Assembly: GCF_005049105.1 (NCBI RefSeq)
Contig: NZ_SUKA01000011.1
Span: 1-64,000 of the forward strand
DNA from: Sphingobacterium alkalisoli
GTDB lineage: Bacteria > Bacteroidota > Bacteroidia > Sphingobacteriales > Sphingobacteriaceae
DNA: 64,000 nucleotides
Direction: 5' to 3'
The notes under the pieces were generated by a model. That model ran no database searches. It had not been told where the DNA came from and saw only the letters and a list, made by a program, of their open reading frames with translations. How positions within the stretch are numbered: position 1 is the first letter of the stretch; every line of letters begins with the position of its first letter. The position numbers and the translations under genes are program-made. Positions 16,751-25,377 of the stretch are shown piece after piece.

Positions 16751-17491
16751 TTAAAACTCGTTGGACTTTACACCAATTTGGCGCTCCAGCTCCTCAATTT
16801 TTTTAGTTTGGGAACGTAGGGCTTTATTCGCTTCGATCATATAAAGGGTCAATTCTTCGTTCTTCTTGAGTAATTTGGTGATCATTTCCCCAAGTTGTAC
16901 GCCATTCGATTCGGCATCTTTTGCTGTCGGTATTTCCGGTAAATGCCCATGTTCGCCAATAAAACGCTCCACACTGTCCAGTGACATAAGTTTGTAATCC
17001 GGATGAAAGACATAATCTGGCCAATTACTGGTTGTCACTTCCACTTCAAAAGCAGAAAACTTTCCGTTTACCGACATTTTACTACCTGGCTTTAACCCAG
17101 ATCCAACAGCTAATGTTTTAGTAACTCGAAGATCCCCCGCTTTAGTTAGGGTCATGGAATAACTTGAAAGCCCTCCCCAATGCATCGTTCCGTTACTGTG
17201 GAAACCAAACATCAACTGAGTTTCCTGTCCTGGATTATATAATATTGCTGCATGGCTCGGATTAACAAATTGCAGTAAATTTCTATAATTATTAATACCC
17301 CCCACAGCATTGTAACCATTAATTGATACGCCTCCCATTACCTGCAATCTACTCTCCGGTGTTATTGTTCCAATTCCCACATTTCCTGAAACTGGAAAGG
17401 TATTGGTTTGCGCATGTGCCAAGTAAAAAGAACCAAGGCAAGCGAAAAGAATTGTTATCTCCTTCATTTTAACTGTTATTTCTTTATTCAT
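16751..17491 (-). CDS. Secreted tail-fibre-like protein (class II C-terminal module)
   Basis: 246 aa, or 238 if the second Met (MKEITILFACLGSFYLAHAQ) at 17467 is used, which gives a more typical signal peptide. Shaft motif NVGIGTITPESRLQV near residue 37, a short head with FGFHSNGTMHWGGLSSY, then MSVNGKFSAFEVEVTTSNWP and DYVF. This is a diverged version of the otherwise constant NGNIRAKEIKVETANWPDYV block. The end, GVQLGEMITKLLKKNEELTL, is the class II type shared with 13662. It is not linked to a complete RHS operon; its downstream neighbours are a membrane gene and a dead tip. Confidence 0.7.
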   Translation of the reverse strand: MNKEITVKMKEITILFACLGSFYLAHAQTNTFPVSGNVGIGTITPESRLQVMGGVSINGYNAVGGINNYRNLLQFVNPSHAAILYNPGQETQLMFGFHSNGTMHWGGLSSYSMTLTKAGDLRVTKTLAVGSGLKPGSKMSVNGKFSAFEVEVTTSNWPDYVFHPDYKLMSLDSVERFIGEHGHLPEIPTAKDAESNGVQLGEMITKLLKKNEELTLYMIEANKALRSQTKKIEELERQIGVKSNEF

Positions 17492-17493
17492 TT

Positions 17494-17620
17494 TTAATCG
17501 CTTTTATTCAATATCGCTGAATATTTTTCCAAACGTTGTAAACGCTTTTCGAACTCCTTTATCTTTTTGTCTTTTTCTATCAGGTGCAGCGTAAGCTCCT
17601 CTATCTTCTTCAAGTGTAAA
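17494..17620 (-). pseudogene. Coiled-coil end of a lost tail-fibre gene
   Basis: The minus-strand frame encodes LKKIEELTLHLIEKDKKIKE, a coiled coil with LQRLEKYSAIL, and a TAA at 17494-17496, overlapping the start of the next fibre gene. It is the class I C-terminus without its module or head. The region 17621-17751 beyond it has no recognisable coding sequence. Confidence 0.75.
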
Positions 17621-17751
17621 ACCCCTTTTCCAAAGGACACTTATGTTCTTGAGTGGATATAGGGTCTCCTACCCTAATAGTACGTAATCTTACACTAATG
17701 TGTACAAAAAAGATAAAATTCACCCCCATTACCTTGACAATCTGCGTATTG

Positions 17752-18258
17752 CTAATCGGACATACTTTTCGTAACATCTATAATTCTATCTGTCCACATT
17801 CCACTAAATTCAACTGAGTCAGCAACTAATTTTATATATCTATCTCCTGTATCGATGGAGACAAATCCATAAGGTTTCCAATTTTCTTTCGTCATTCCTT
17901 TTGGAAAAGGTCTCGAAACAATTAGAGTACGCTGTCTAGACTCAACCAACGTATCAGCAAATATTTTTCGGATTTTTAGTTGATTATGATAATAATCAAG
18001 AAATTCAATCTTTACGATTTCTCCTGGGTATTTATAATAGTTCCAGAATCCAGAAGTACTGAACGCTCTATCCCCAATTTTACTTACAATGATTTCATCA
18101 TTAATCTTAATCTCTATTTTCTCTCCAAATTGAAGTTCTGGGAATTGAACAGAAAAATTCGCGCTGTCTTTAGTGCTAACTTGAAAGTCAATGTGATCGC
18201 CACTACCCTCACAACCAAAAAAAACAATTATTATCCAAAGAAAACATATCTTTTTCAT
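17752..18258 (-). CDS. Lipoprotein, candidate immunity protein
   Basis: 168 aa with a lipoprotein signal (MKKICFLWIIIVFFGC, Cys16). The mature part is beta-rich (FSVQFPELQFGEKIEIKIND). The ATG at 18256-18258 overlaps the TGA of a short RHS-tip remnant by the ATGA arrangement, so it was probably the immunity gene of a tip now mostly lost. It is similar in size and export route to the lipoprotein at 5020, but I see no convincing sequence similarity. Confidence 0.5.
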   Translation of the reverse strand: MKKICFLWIIIVFFGCEGSGDHIDFQVSTKDSANFSVQFPELQFGEKIEIKINDEIIVSKIGDRAFSTSGFWNYYKYPGEIVKIEFLDYYHNQLKIRKIFADTLVESRQRTLIVSRPFPKGMTKENWKPYGFVSIDTGDRYIKLVADSVEFSGMWTDRIIDVTKSMSD

Positions 18259-18365
18259 CGTGCTTTTCTCCTTCCTGGTATATTATTATAGTTCAAATTA
18301 CCGTTGTACAAGTTATTAATAATAGTCTGTATTTGTCCCCTCGTCGCTTTGCCCACGGTATTCAT
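18255..18365 (-). pseudogene. End of a displaced toxin tip
   Basis: A 36-codon frame (MNTVGKATRGQIQTIINNLY, then an Asn-rich and basic tail ending GRRKAR) stops at TGA 18255-18257, coupled to the lipoprotein start. Composition and position fit the last part of an RHS toxin. The upstream core is missing. Confidence 0.45.
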
Positions 18366-18396
18366 AAAAAAACGTTTAGCGTCCTTTCAATTGTTC

Positions 18397-18783
18397 TTAA
18401 TCTCCCGCATTATACAGCAAAAGCATTGTATTCCATAAAGCATTCATTGTCTCTAAGTTCATTACCCAAACATAATCATGTTCATTAACTTTAATGAACT
18501 CATATTTTTCGGATTTGCCAAATGTCAAAGCAACTTGATTTAGAATTGTTAAAAAATCACCAATAACAATTTCACCTTTAGTCATAGAAGGTGTCAAATA
18601 ATAGATTTTTTCGGTGCCTATAATAGTATAAATACCATCATCTTGTTGGATTCCAACTAACGCTTTTACATTATTCTTATTTAAATACTGAATTATATCA
18701 CTGCCTTCATCCCTGTAGTATTTGCCAGATAGCTTGTCCAACAAATTACGTTTAATTCTAGCCTTAATATTAACACTTTTCAT
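18397..18783 (-). CDS. Small soluble protein, candidate immunity protein of the 18785 tip
   Basis: 128 aa without signal peptide or membrane segment, starting MKSVNIKARIKRNLLDKLSG. A basic N-terminus is followed by alternating strands (YTIIGTEKIYYLTPS) and a C-terminal helix with WNTMLLLYNAGD. It starts one base after the stop of the RHS gene. A cytoplasmic immunity protein would imply an intracellular target for that tip, such as nucleic acid or a cofactor. Family not recognised. Confidence 0.5.
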   Translation of the reverse strand: MKSVNIKARIKRNLLDKLSGKYYRDEGSDIIQYLNKNNVKALVGIQQDDGIYTIIGTEKIYYLTPSMTKGEIVIGDFLTILNQVALTFGKSEKYEFIKVNEHDYVWVMNLETMNALWNTMLLLYNAGD

Positions 18784-18784
18784 A

Positions 18785-20893
18785 TTATAGTTCTTTACTT
18801 AACATAAACATATTGTTTGGATTCCCCGTTTGGGTCACCTTAAACCCCATAAATTCTACCCCCTTCTTCACAGCATTCAATAATCTCGGTGTAATTCCAT
18901 GATTAACAATCGGGCCCGTATTAATTGTCACAGATGTAGCTCCATTAGTTTTCAATGCATTAAAAATCAATGTTATATCACTAAATTTGACTGAAGTCAT
19001 ATATGTTATAGGAATTTCAGCAATACCATTTTGAATTACTACCTCTTCTGGAAAGAAACCAAGTCTATGAGCAGCAGCCGTAGCTATTTTGTCAAATATT
19101 ACTTTTCCAGAATTGCCGTTTACCGTATTAGTAACAATAGGTATGCTCCTGCTTGTCAAAGCAAACTGAGCGGGCTTAGCCCATAGCGTTCCCATCCCTA
19201 AGGATGCAGCTTCGGCAAAGCTGTTCAACATAGCAGCGGAAGCTCCAACAATATCTCCATTATTTGCAGCCTGTCCAAATCTCCGCGATTGTCCCCATAT
19301 TGGCGTACCGTCCTGAAAATACTCCCATTGCTGATGCCAATTTACGTTCTGTAAATAAGCCCAACTTCGGTCTGTGAAACTACTTGCGGTGACCACAACC
19401 TCTTCAATATTAGCTCCGAAATAGGTCTCCTTCCCTCCGAACCAGCTGGAGATATTGTTCCATAGATTGCCCCATTCAGGCCATCTTCCATCCGGATCAA
19501 TAAACATAATAGGACTATTGAACGCATATGCATATGGCGAAAAAGACCCATCGCGCTCAGAGAGCGGATCCACCACGTTCCACCTACCTATTTCCGCATC
19601 ATATAGCCTAGCACCGTAGTTGTACTGCCCCTCCAGCGTGTAAGAACTTCCAAAGGTGTGACTGCCGCCTGCAAGCTCGTCCAGCCTTTCCTTTCCATTG
19701 TAAAGATAATTATTAATTCCCGATGTAAGGATACCTTTGCGCTTTCCGAACGGATAATAGTCATCCTTCTGGATGACCGTAGCGCTGGCCACACCATTTG
19801 GCTGCAGGGTTGCCCGGACATTCCCCAGATGATCTGTCACGTTGTAACGGTAGGAATAGATATTGTCGGTTGGATTGCGCTGCAGATACCCCTCTTCCGT
19901 ATGAACCATCTCGAGGCTGCTCGCTGCGCTCCCGAGCTTACTGTACTCGATGCCCGCTACATAGTCCCGCTGTGTCGTACTGCCACCAATAGTAGCTATC
20001 CTCCGCAGTTTCGACCCTGCCGCATCATACAGGTAAGATACACTTGCCCCTGTCTTCGTTGCCGTCTTCGGCAGGTTAAGGTGGTTGTAGGTAAACGCCA
20101 TGCCTGTACGGTCTGTCTTGGCGTTGCCGTTCGCATCATAGGTATAGCTTCCCGTCATACCTCCGGATAAACCTGTAAGCCGATTACCCGTGTAGGCATA
20201 ACTGGTTGTCGTCGCATTATCCCGCTTGAGGGTAAGGATATTGCCCATATTATCATAGCTCAGTACTTCGCTCATCGCCGTACCTGTGCTGCTACCACTG
20301 GTCAGTCTATAAAGAGTATCGTCGCCGTACCTGAACACATTGGGTGTAGCTGTCGTGCCATGGCCCCAGTGCTGCTCGGAGATATTACCGTTATACTGAG
20401 GAGTAGCTGTCGCCATGGGATCGTTGTACTTCAGTACTTCCGTAAAGTGCGGCGACACTATCCCGCTCGACCAGCCCCGTTCATTGTAGCTATAGTCTAC
20501 CTGGGTGATGAAGTTTGTCCCGTTATCCCCGCTGTGAAGCTTCTTTTGCTTTACCTGGCCGATTTCGTTATAAACTAGGCGGCTCTGGACAACCTCGGAC
20601 TGACCGTTGATCGCTTTCCTGGTATCCACAAGCCGTCCGACATGGTCATAGGTGTAGCTGGTGAGTACACTGGTTACCGCTCCACTTGGTGAAGCTTTAT
20701 GATCATGCTTGCTTGTCAGTACTTCCCCAATGAAACTGTAGGTATTGGTCACATAATCCGTACCGCCAAGATGGTTCTGCGAGGCTACTTGTATCATCCT
20801 GCCCCTGTCGTCGTAATAGCTTACCGTAAGCAGTGGTGCTGTACCGTCATCCTTATAAACCACATTTCCCGTTGGAAGTGTCTGGGTCAGCAC
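18785..20893 (-). CDS. 5'-truncated RHS gene with a tip of unknown fold
   Basis: The listed start is a GTG, but the same frame is open back to 21067 (TYFSGPLWEDRKGAANYANT...), with no start codon, signal peptide or DUF6443 region, so the gene has lost about a third of its length. RHS/YD repeats run to the core end [20 protein letters not shown] and FIDPDG (about residue 469). The tip, ~233 residues, has a GGKETYFGANIEEVVVTASS linker, a hydrophobic Ala/Gly-rich stretch and a C-terminal domain with ATSVTINTGPIVNHGITPRL. No catalytic motif is recognised. It is followed after 1 bp by a soluble gene. It is probably a silent donor of tip and immunity genes. Confidence 0.7.
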   Translation of the reverse strand: MLTQTLPTGNVVYKDDGTAPLLTVSYYDDRGRMIQVASQNHLGGTDYVTNTYSFIGEVLTSKHDHKASPSGAVTSVLTSYTYDHVGRLVDTRKAINGQSEVVQSRLVYNEIGQVKQKKLHSGDNGTNFITQVDYSYNERGWSSGIVSPHFTEVLKYNDPMATATPQYNGNISEQHWGHGTTATPNVFRYGDDTLYRLTSGSSTGTAMSEVLSYDNMGNILTLKRDNATTTSYAYTGNRLTGLSGGMTGSYTYDANGNAKTDRTGMAFTYNHLNLPKTATKTGASVSYLYDAAGSKLRRIATIGGSTTQRDYVAGIEYSKLGSAASSLEMVHTEEGYLQRNPTDNIYSYRYNVTDHLGNVRATLQPNGVASATVIQKDDYYPFGKRKGILTSGINNYLYNGKERLDELAGGSHTFGSSYTLEGQYNYGARLYDAEIGRWNVVDPLSERDGSFSPYAYAFNSPIMFIDPDGRWPEWGNLWNNISSWFGGKETYFGANIEEVVVTASSFTDRSWAYLQNVNWHQQWEYFQDGTPIWGQSRRFGQAANNGDIVGASAAMLNSFAEAASLGMGTLWAKPAQFALTSRSIPIVTNTVNGNSGKVIFDKIATAAAHRLGFFPEEVVIQNGIAEIPITYMTSVKFSDITLIFNALKTNGATSVTINTGPIVNHGITPRLLNAVKKGVEFMGFKVTQTGNPNNMFMLSKEL

Positions 20894-21078
20894 ACTGCGC
20901 GTTATGCCCTGTACCGGTAGGTTTGAGGCCCCTGCAAAGTTATAGTCATCGTAATAACTGACCGATAGCAGTTTGATCGTGATACCTGTCCCCGCGATCG
21001 GGAATGTGGTATTGGCATAGTTGGCCGCCCCCTTACGGTCTTCCCACAGCGGACCTGAAAAATACGTTCATTACAACG

Positions 21079-21118
21079 CAAAAAAAAACAGCAGATCGGA
21101 TATCCCGATCTGCTGTTT
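21079..21118 (-). terminator. Strong rho-independent terminator
   Basis: A 14-bp perfect stem (21086-21099 with 21105-21118) with a 5 nt loop. On the minus strand it is followed by nine or more T residues (21079-21088). It lies after the stop of the decayed RHS fragment at 21147 and marks the end of locus B's transcript. The truncated RHS gene opens only ~10 bp beyond it. Confidence 0.9.
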
Positions 21119-21146
21119 AACTAATATCTGTAAAATAAAGAATTAC

Positions 21147-21490
21147 TTATTTTTTGCTGTTATCCAAATCTTTACGCACCTTCTTAGCAAACTCAAGAGA
21201 TACCTCAGCAATTCTCGCAATGGTATCATCGGTCAGGCTAAGTTCGGTAATCAAGTTTTCTACTGCGTCTTGCTTTCCTTTTTCCACTCCCTTTTCAATT
21301 CCTTGCAATACCCCTTGACTCTTTGCCTTTTCTAGTAAAAATATTCCCTGACCGTCCGGATCGACAAACATGACTGGACTATTAATCGATTATGAATAAG
21401 GACTAACTGGAATATACTTTTCCGCCAGCGGATCTATTACGTTGCATCGTCCGATTTCAGCATCGTAGAATCGCAACCAAGCTGAACGCC
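21147..21490 (-). pseudogene. RHS core fragment with nonsense codon and Rpn-like tail
   Basis: The minus-strand frame reads [20 protein letters not shown], then SPYS-stop-SINSPVMFVDPDG. The TAA stands where Y is expected, and W of GRWN has become C. The part after the stop (21147-21371) encodes a 74 aa product. Beyond VDPDG it has KGVEKGKQDAVENLITELSL and IARIAEVSLEFAKK. This glycine/glutamate/lysine pattern resembles the C-terminal tail of Rpn-type PD-(D/E)XK nuclease/transposase proteins. It may be a decayed tip or a chance fusion. Confidence 0.6.
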
Positions 21491-21499
21491 CAACTCCTC

Positions 21500-22006
21500 C
21501 TACTTGGCTAAGTTCAAAAATTCCATCTCAAAGATTTCGTTTTTATCTTCATCAAAAATTTTGACGCTTACATCTGTCCCTAATTTATAGATATTCCGAA
21601 AAGACTCACTACTTCTAGCTTTTATTAATCGCTTATTGTCATACTTAATGAAAAGCCATTCTTTTCCCAAAAAATTCACATTCAAACAGACAGAATTCTC
21701 ATAGTCTATGCGATGCCTTAACAAGTTAAATATTCCATAGCTTTTATAATAATACGACTCACACAGGTAAATCTCAAACTGATCTCTAACTTTTGCATAG
21801 CCTACTGTATCAACCACGTTGATTTTTTGGGGTCTAATTTCCCTAAGGAAATTTTTGTTATATATCGAATTTTCGATTGATAATTGCGCGGGGAAATGAT
21901 AATGCACAAATTGCCCATTTCTGGTAATCATAATGGATAATAGGAAATATAGCATCAGTATTGAAACTATTATTATTAAGCTTATTTTAATTTTTCCACT
22001 TTTCAT
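21500..22006 (-). CDS. Membrane-anchored protein, candidate immunity protein of the 22003 toxin
   Basis: 168 aa with one N-terminal transmembrane helix (about residues 8-27) and a soluble, presumably periplasmic, domain. Its ATG overlaps the RHS stop by the ATGA arrangement (22003-22006), so translation is coupled. A membrane-tethered periplasmic domain would suit protection from a hydrolase acting on cell wall or membrane. No recognised family. Confidence 0.55.
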   Translation of the reverse strand: MKSGKIKISLIIIVSILMLYFLLSIMITRNGQFVHYHFPAQLSIENSIYNKNFLREIRPQKINVVDTVGYAKVRDQFEIYLCESYYYKSYGIFNLLRHRIDYENSVCLNVNFLGKEWLFIKYDNKRLIKARSSESFRNIYKLGTDVSVKIFDEDKNEIFEMEFLNLAK

Positions 22007-25000
22007 TTTTTCTTCGGTTTTAACAAACTACTGATATCCGTCCCTCCTTTATTTTCCTTTTTGATATCTTGAAACTTTTCAGAAGGATCTAAGCCATTTC
22101 CAGATCCTGTTTTAAATCCTCCGATTTTCAGAGTAGCTTCCACATTATCAACACAATTGTTCAAAAATGTTTCATAATCGGTGGCAGTCGTTTTATCAGC
22201 AGTCTTCTTCATTACAGCATCTTCCGTCGTTGAAGTTTTCAAAAAAAAAGCTTTCTCATACCGCTGTTTAAGATTCCCCTTATCATCCCTTTCCGAATTT
22301 GCAAAAGGTTCTTGCCCATAATATACATCATCATAATCACTCTTGAAGGTATTGTGCTCACTGCTTGCAAAATCATCAATAGATTTAAACTGAGCAATTG
22401 TAAATGTATTATTTTCCTCAACTTCCCCTTTCTTATTGGTATAGGACCCATCACTATCACCATCTTTTGAGTAATAAGTCCAACCATCTTTTTGATTTCC
22501 TATTAAAATCGCTATATGGCCATATTTATGTCCTGGTTGCTTATCTCCATAAGACAGTATGATAATGTCTTTTCCGTCCGGATCAATTATATCAATCGGA
22601 TTATTAAGAACATAATTGTAAGGTGAGTGGTTAAAATACTTCTCCCCGAGCGGATCCACGACATTCCATCTGCCGATATCCGCATCATAGAACCTTGCAC
22701 CGTAATCATACTGTCCACCAAGCTCGCCCTGGAGTTCCTTGCCATTGTAAAGATACTTATTATTCCCCGCTGCCACAACACGCTGCTTTCCAAATGGATA
22801 GTAATCATCTTTCTGCAGTACCTCTACCGCATTATTGTTTGCGGGGTTACGGTACACCGTAGACCTCACATTGCCCAGATGGTCCGTCAGGTTGTATCGG
22901 TAGGTGTAGGTATTGTTGGATGTATTGCGGTACGCAACGCCCTCGCCCATATGGATCAGTTCGATGTTGTTCCCATTGTATTCTATACCTCCCACGTAAT
23001 CCCTGTTCCCGCCCTGATTGGAATATTTGCGCAGCTTGGCGCCCATTGCATCGTAAAGGTAACCGACACGAACAGAAGCATTGTAAACCGAATCCGGAAG
23101 GCTAAGATGGTTGTAACGGATCGTCATACCTGTACGGTCCCTCGTCGTATTGCCGTTCGCATCGTAGAGATAGGTGTTCGTATTGCCCGAAAGACTCGCC
23201 AGCCTGTTACTCTTGTTGCTGTTATTGTACGTAAAGGTCGTCGATGTGGTAGCTGTCGTATTCCCGGTGTTGCGCGAAAGGGTCTTGATATTGCCCATAT
23301 CATCATAGGTCAGCGCCTCGATCATTACCGTCGTTCCCGTACTCGTACCATTGGTCAGCCGGTTGAGCCTGTCGTAGCTGTAGCTGAATGTGCTGTTCGT
23401 GGCAGCTCCATGGCCCCAGAGCTGCTGGGCGATATTGCCGTTATACTGTGCACCGGCAAGTACTGTCCCTGTGCTGTTGACATTGTAGTTCAGCTGGTAG
23501 GTGAATTGCGGGGAGCTTGCTCCTGTCGCCCACCCCCGCTCATTATAGGCATAATCCACGGCCGTATGGTAGTTGTTCCTGTCCTTATCCCCGCCGACCG
23601 ATTTCTTCTTCAGCTGCCCGATCTCGTTGTATTCATGCTCGGCCAGCGTTACTTCGTTCTGCGGGTCATTGATATAATGTTTGCTCGCCGTTAATCTGCC
23701 CACATGATCGTAACTGTTCGTGGTGACCATCGTAGTGGTAACACCTTTTGCAATGTGCACACGCGTACTTTTGGTCAGTTCGCCCACAAAGGTATACTCA
23801 TTCGTTATGCGGTCGGTACCATTTAAATGGTTCTGCGAGACAGACTGTATTAATCTACCGCGGTCATCATAATAGTTCACCGTAAGCAGCGGTGCCGTTC
23901 CGTCGTCCTTGCTCACTTTCATTCCCGTCAGAAGGGTCTTTATTTTCAGGCTCTTCGATATCCCCTGCTCGGGAAGTGTGGCTGCGTTTGCAAAGGTGTA
24001 ATCATCATAATAGCTGACCGTAAGTTCCTGCAGACGTGCAAGGGTGTCCGGGAAGCTTTTCAACGTATAGTTCGCCGTGCCGATACGGTCTTCCCACTGC
24101 GGCACCTTTAAATCGGCCCATGCCTGTACCTGTTTGCGCGTAGCCGCGTTCACGTTGTTATAGATCCCCGTGGAGGCTACACGACCGAAGGCATCGTACT
24201 TCGTATAGCTCCATTTCTTGGCCGCGCGCTGCACCGAATCCTGTGTCAGGATGGGCTGGTCGTTCCTGTTGTAGACAATATATTCCCAATATTTCCCGGG
24301 CACCTTCTTCTCGACGAGCCTCCGCCTGCCGTCGTACCTGTAGGCATACACCAGCTCGTTGAAATCGGTGTTGTTATCGGTTACCGTAGCGGTCGTATAC
24401 CCGGGAGGGATCACATAGCGCAGGTCGCCGAAGTCATCATACACATAGTAGGTGTTAAGCGCCTCGGTATTGCTCTTCCATACCCGCTTCAGTACCACAC
24501 GGTCTTCAAAGTCCCTATATTCCTCTACTGTGCCGCCCTTTCCATTGGACGTTATCCAGTTCTCGTCCTTTGTAACGGTCCTGTACAGTTTACCTGCTGC
24601 GTAATAGGGTGTGCCGCTGGCCCCCAGGTTATTGGAATTGACGGCCCACAGGCGGACATCGCCCGCTACATTCGTACCGTAATCCATGGCAACCGTATGA
24701 CCCGTAGACGATGCCGTGGTGACGGCGCCTCGGTCTGCCGAAGGCTGCCATGCCTGCCCCGGTGCTCCCTGTTCCAGTACGCGGTTCAACGGGCTGTTCT
24801 CGAACACCGTCTCGGCATAGGGTTTCGGGGTCCGTACGATACCGGATATATCATCTCCGGTGGTCCTCGTGTAGAAGGTGTTTACGTTACCGCTCCCTCC
24901 GGTCTTGTAAGCGCCGTTACCGTCTGCGTGAACATAGGGCAGGTATTTCCTGCTCTCACGACCGAATCCGTCGTATTCGATATGCTGGACGATATCCTTA

Positions 25001-25374
25001 TGCCCCGGACTGGCCATAAGATCCACCGTCTGAAGGGGACGGCCAAGGCCATCGAAATACTGGACGGTCTGGTTCTCCTCGGCGATCGAGCGCGGATCGT
25101 CCATGTTGGCCGCGGTCACACCCGGCCGCCTGAACGTACGGCTCAGGATATAGTTCTGGTTACTGCTGGGCGTACTGGTCAGTAAAGGTGCACTCAGCAG
25201 GTAAAGCCGTACATTGCTCCCCGAAGGGATATGGAAACCGTTGGTCAGCGTAATGCTCTTCAGCGCAGTGATCTCACCCTGACCGCCATAGCTGGAAAGG
25301 CTGATGGCCTGCTGCCCACGTACTCCAAGGGACAGGAACAGCGCCGATACCGTATACATGATTGTCTTTCTCAT
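22003..25374 (-). CDS. DUF6443/RHS-repeat toxin with permuted papain-like tip
   Basis: 1123 aa. Signal peptide and first ~385 residues are nearly identical to the gene at 5621. The RHS repeats then diverge, and the core ends YDYGARFYDADIGRWNVVDP and IDIIDPDG near residue 934. The tip (935-1123) has KYGHIAILIG with H953, DGWTYYSKDG and, 120 residues later, FLNNCVDNVEATLKIGG with C1074. A His-first, Cys-second order with GHIAILIG fits circularly permuted NlpC/P60 (papain-like) enzymes, whose members include amidases, peptidases and lipid-acting enzymes. The tip ends in a Lys-rich tail. The partner gene lies 3 bp upstream. The class call rests on motif order alone. Confidence 0.8.
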   Translation of the reverse strand: MRKTIMYTVSALFLSLGVRGQQAISLSSYGGQGEITALKSITLTNGFHIPSGSNVRLYLLSAPLLTSTPSSNQNYILSRTFRRPGVTAANMDDPRSIAEENQTVQYFDGLGRPLQTVDLMASPGHKDIVQHIEYDGFGRESRKYLPYVHADGNGAYKTGGSGNVNTFYTRTTGDDISGIVRTPKPYAETVFENSPLNRVLEQGAPGQAWQPSADRGAVTTASSTGHTVAMDYGTNVAGDVRLWAVNSNNLGASGTPYYAAGKLYRTVTKDENWITSNGKGGTVEEYRDFEDRVVLKRVWKSNTEALNTYYVYDDFGDLRYVIPPGYTTATVTDNNTDFNELVYAYRYDGRRRLVEKKVPGKYWEYIVYNRNDQPILTQDSVQRAAKKWSYTKYDAFGRVASTGIYNNVNAATRKQVQAWADLKVPQWEDRIGTANYTLKSFPDTLARLQELTVSYYDDYTFANAATLPEQGISKSLKIKTLLTGMKVSKDDGTAPLLTVNYYDDRGRLIQSVSQNHLNGTDRITNEYTFVGELTKSTRVHIAKGVTTTMVTTNSYDHVGRLTASKHYINDPQNEVTLAEHEYNEIGQLKKKSVGGDKDRNNYHTAVDYAYNERGWATGASSPQFTYQLNYNVNSTGTVLAGAQYNGNIAQQLWGHGAATNSTFSYSYDRLNRLTNGTSTGTTVMIEALTYDDMGNIKTLSRNTGNTTATTSTTFTYNNSNKSNRLASLSGNTNTYLYDANGNTTRDRTGMTIRYNHLSLPDSVYNASVRVGYLYDAMGAKLRKYSNQGGNRDYVGGIEYNGNNIELIHMGEGVAYRNTSNNTYTYRYNLTDHLGNVRSTVYRNPANNNAVEVLQKDDYYPFGKQRVVAAGNNKYLYNGKELQGELGGQYDYGARFYDADIGRWNVVDPLGEKYFNHSPYNYVLNNPIDIIDPDGKDIIILSYGDKQPGHKYGHIAILIGNQKDGWTYYSKDGDSDGSYTNKKGEVEENNTFTIAQFKSIDDFASSEHNTFKSDYDDVYYGQEPFANSERDDKGNLKQRYEKAFFLKTSTTEDAVMKKTADKTTATDYETFLNNCVDNVEATLKIGGFKTGSGNGLDPSEKFQDIKKENKGGTDISSLLKPKKK

Positions 25375-25377
25375 TGC

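Noticed and set aside
22627-23694. Long + strand open frame (355 aa) opposite the locus B RHS gene
   Set aside because: It lies wholly inside the GC-rich RHS core, its product is Arg/Val/Ile-rich with no domain, and similar antisense frames appear opposite the other RHS cores at 6173, 7262, 7976 and 24697. These are by-products of codon bias in the RHS repeats.
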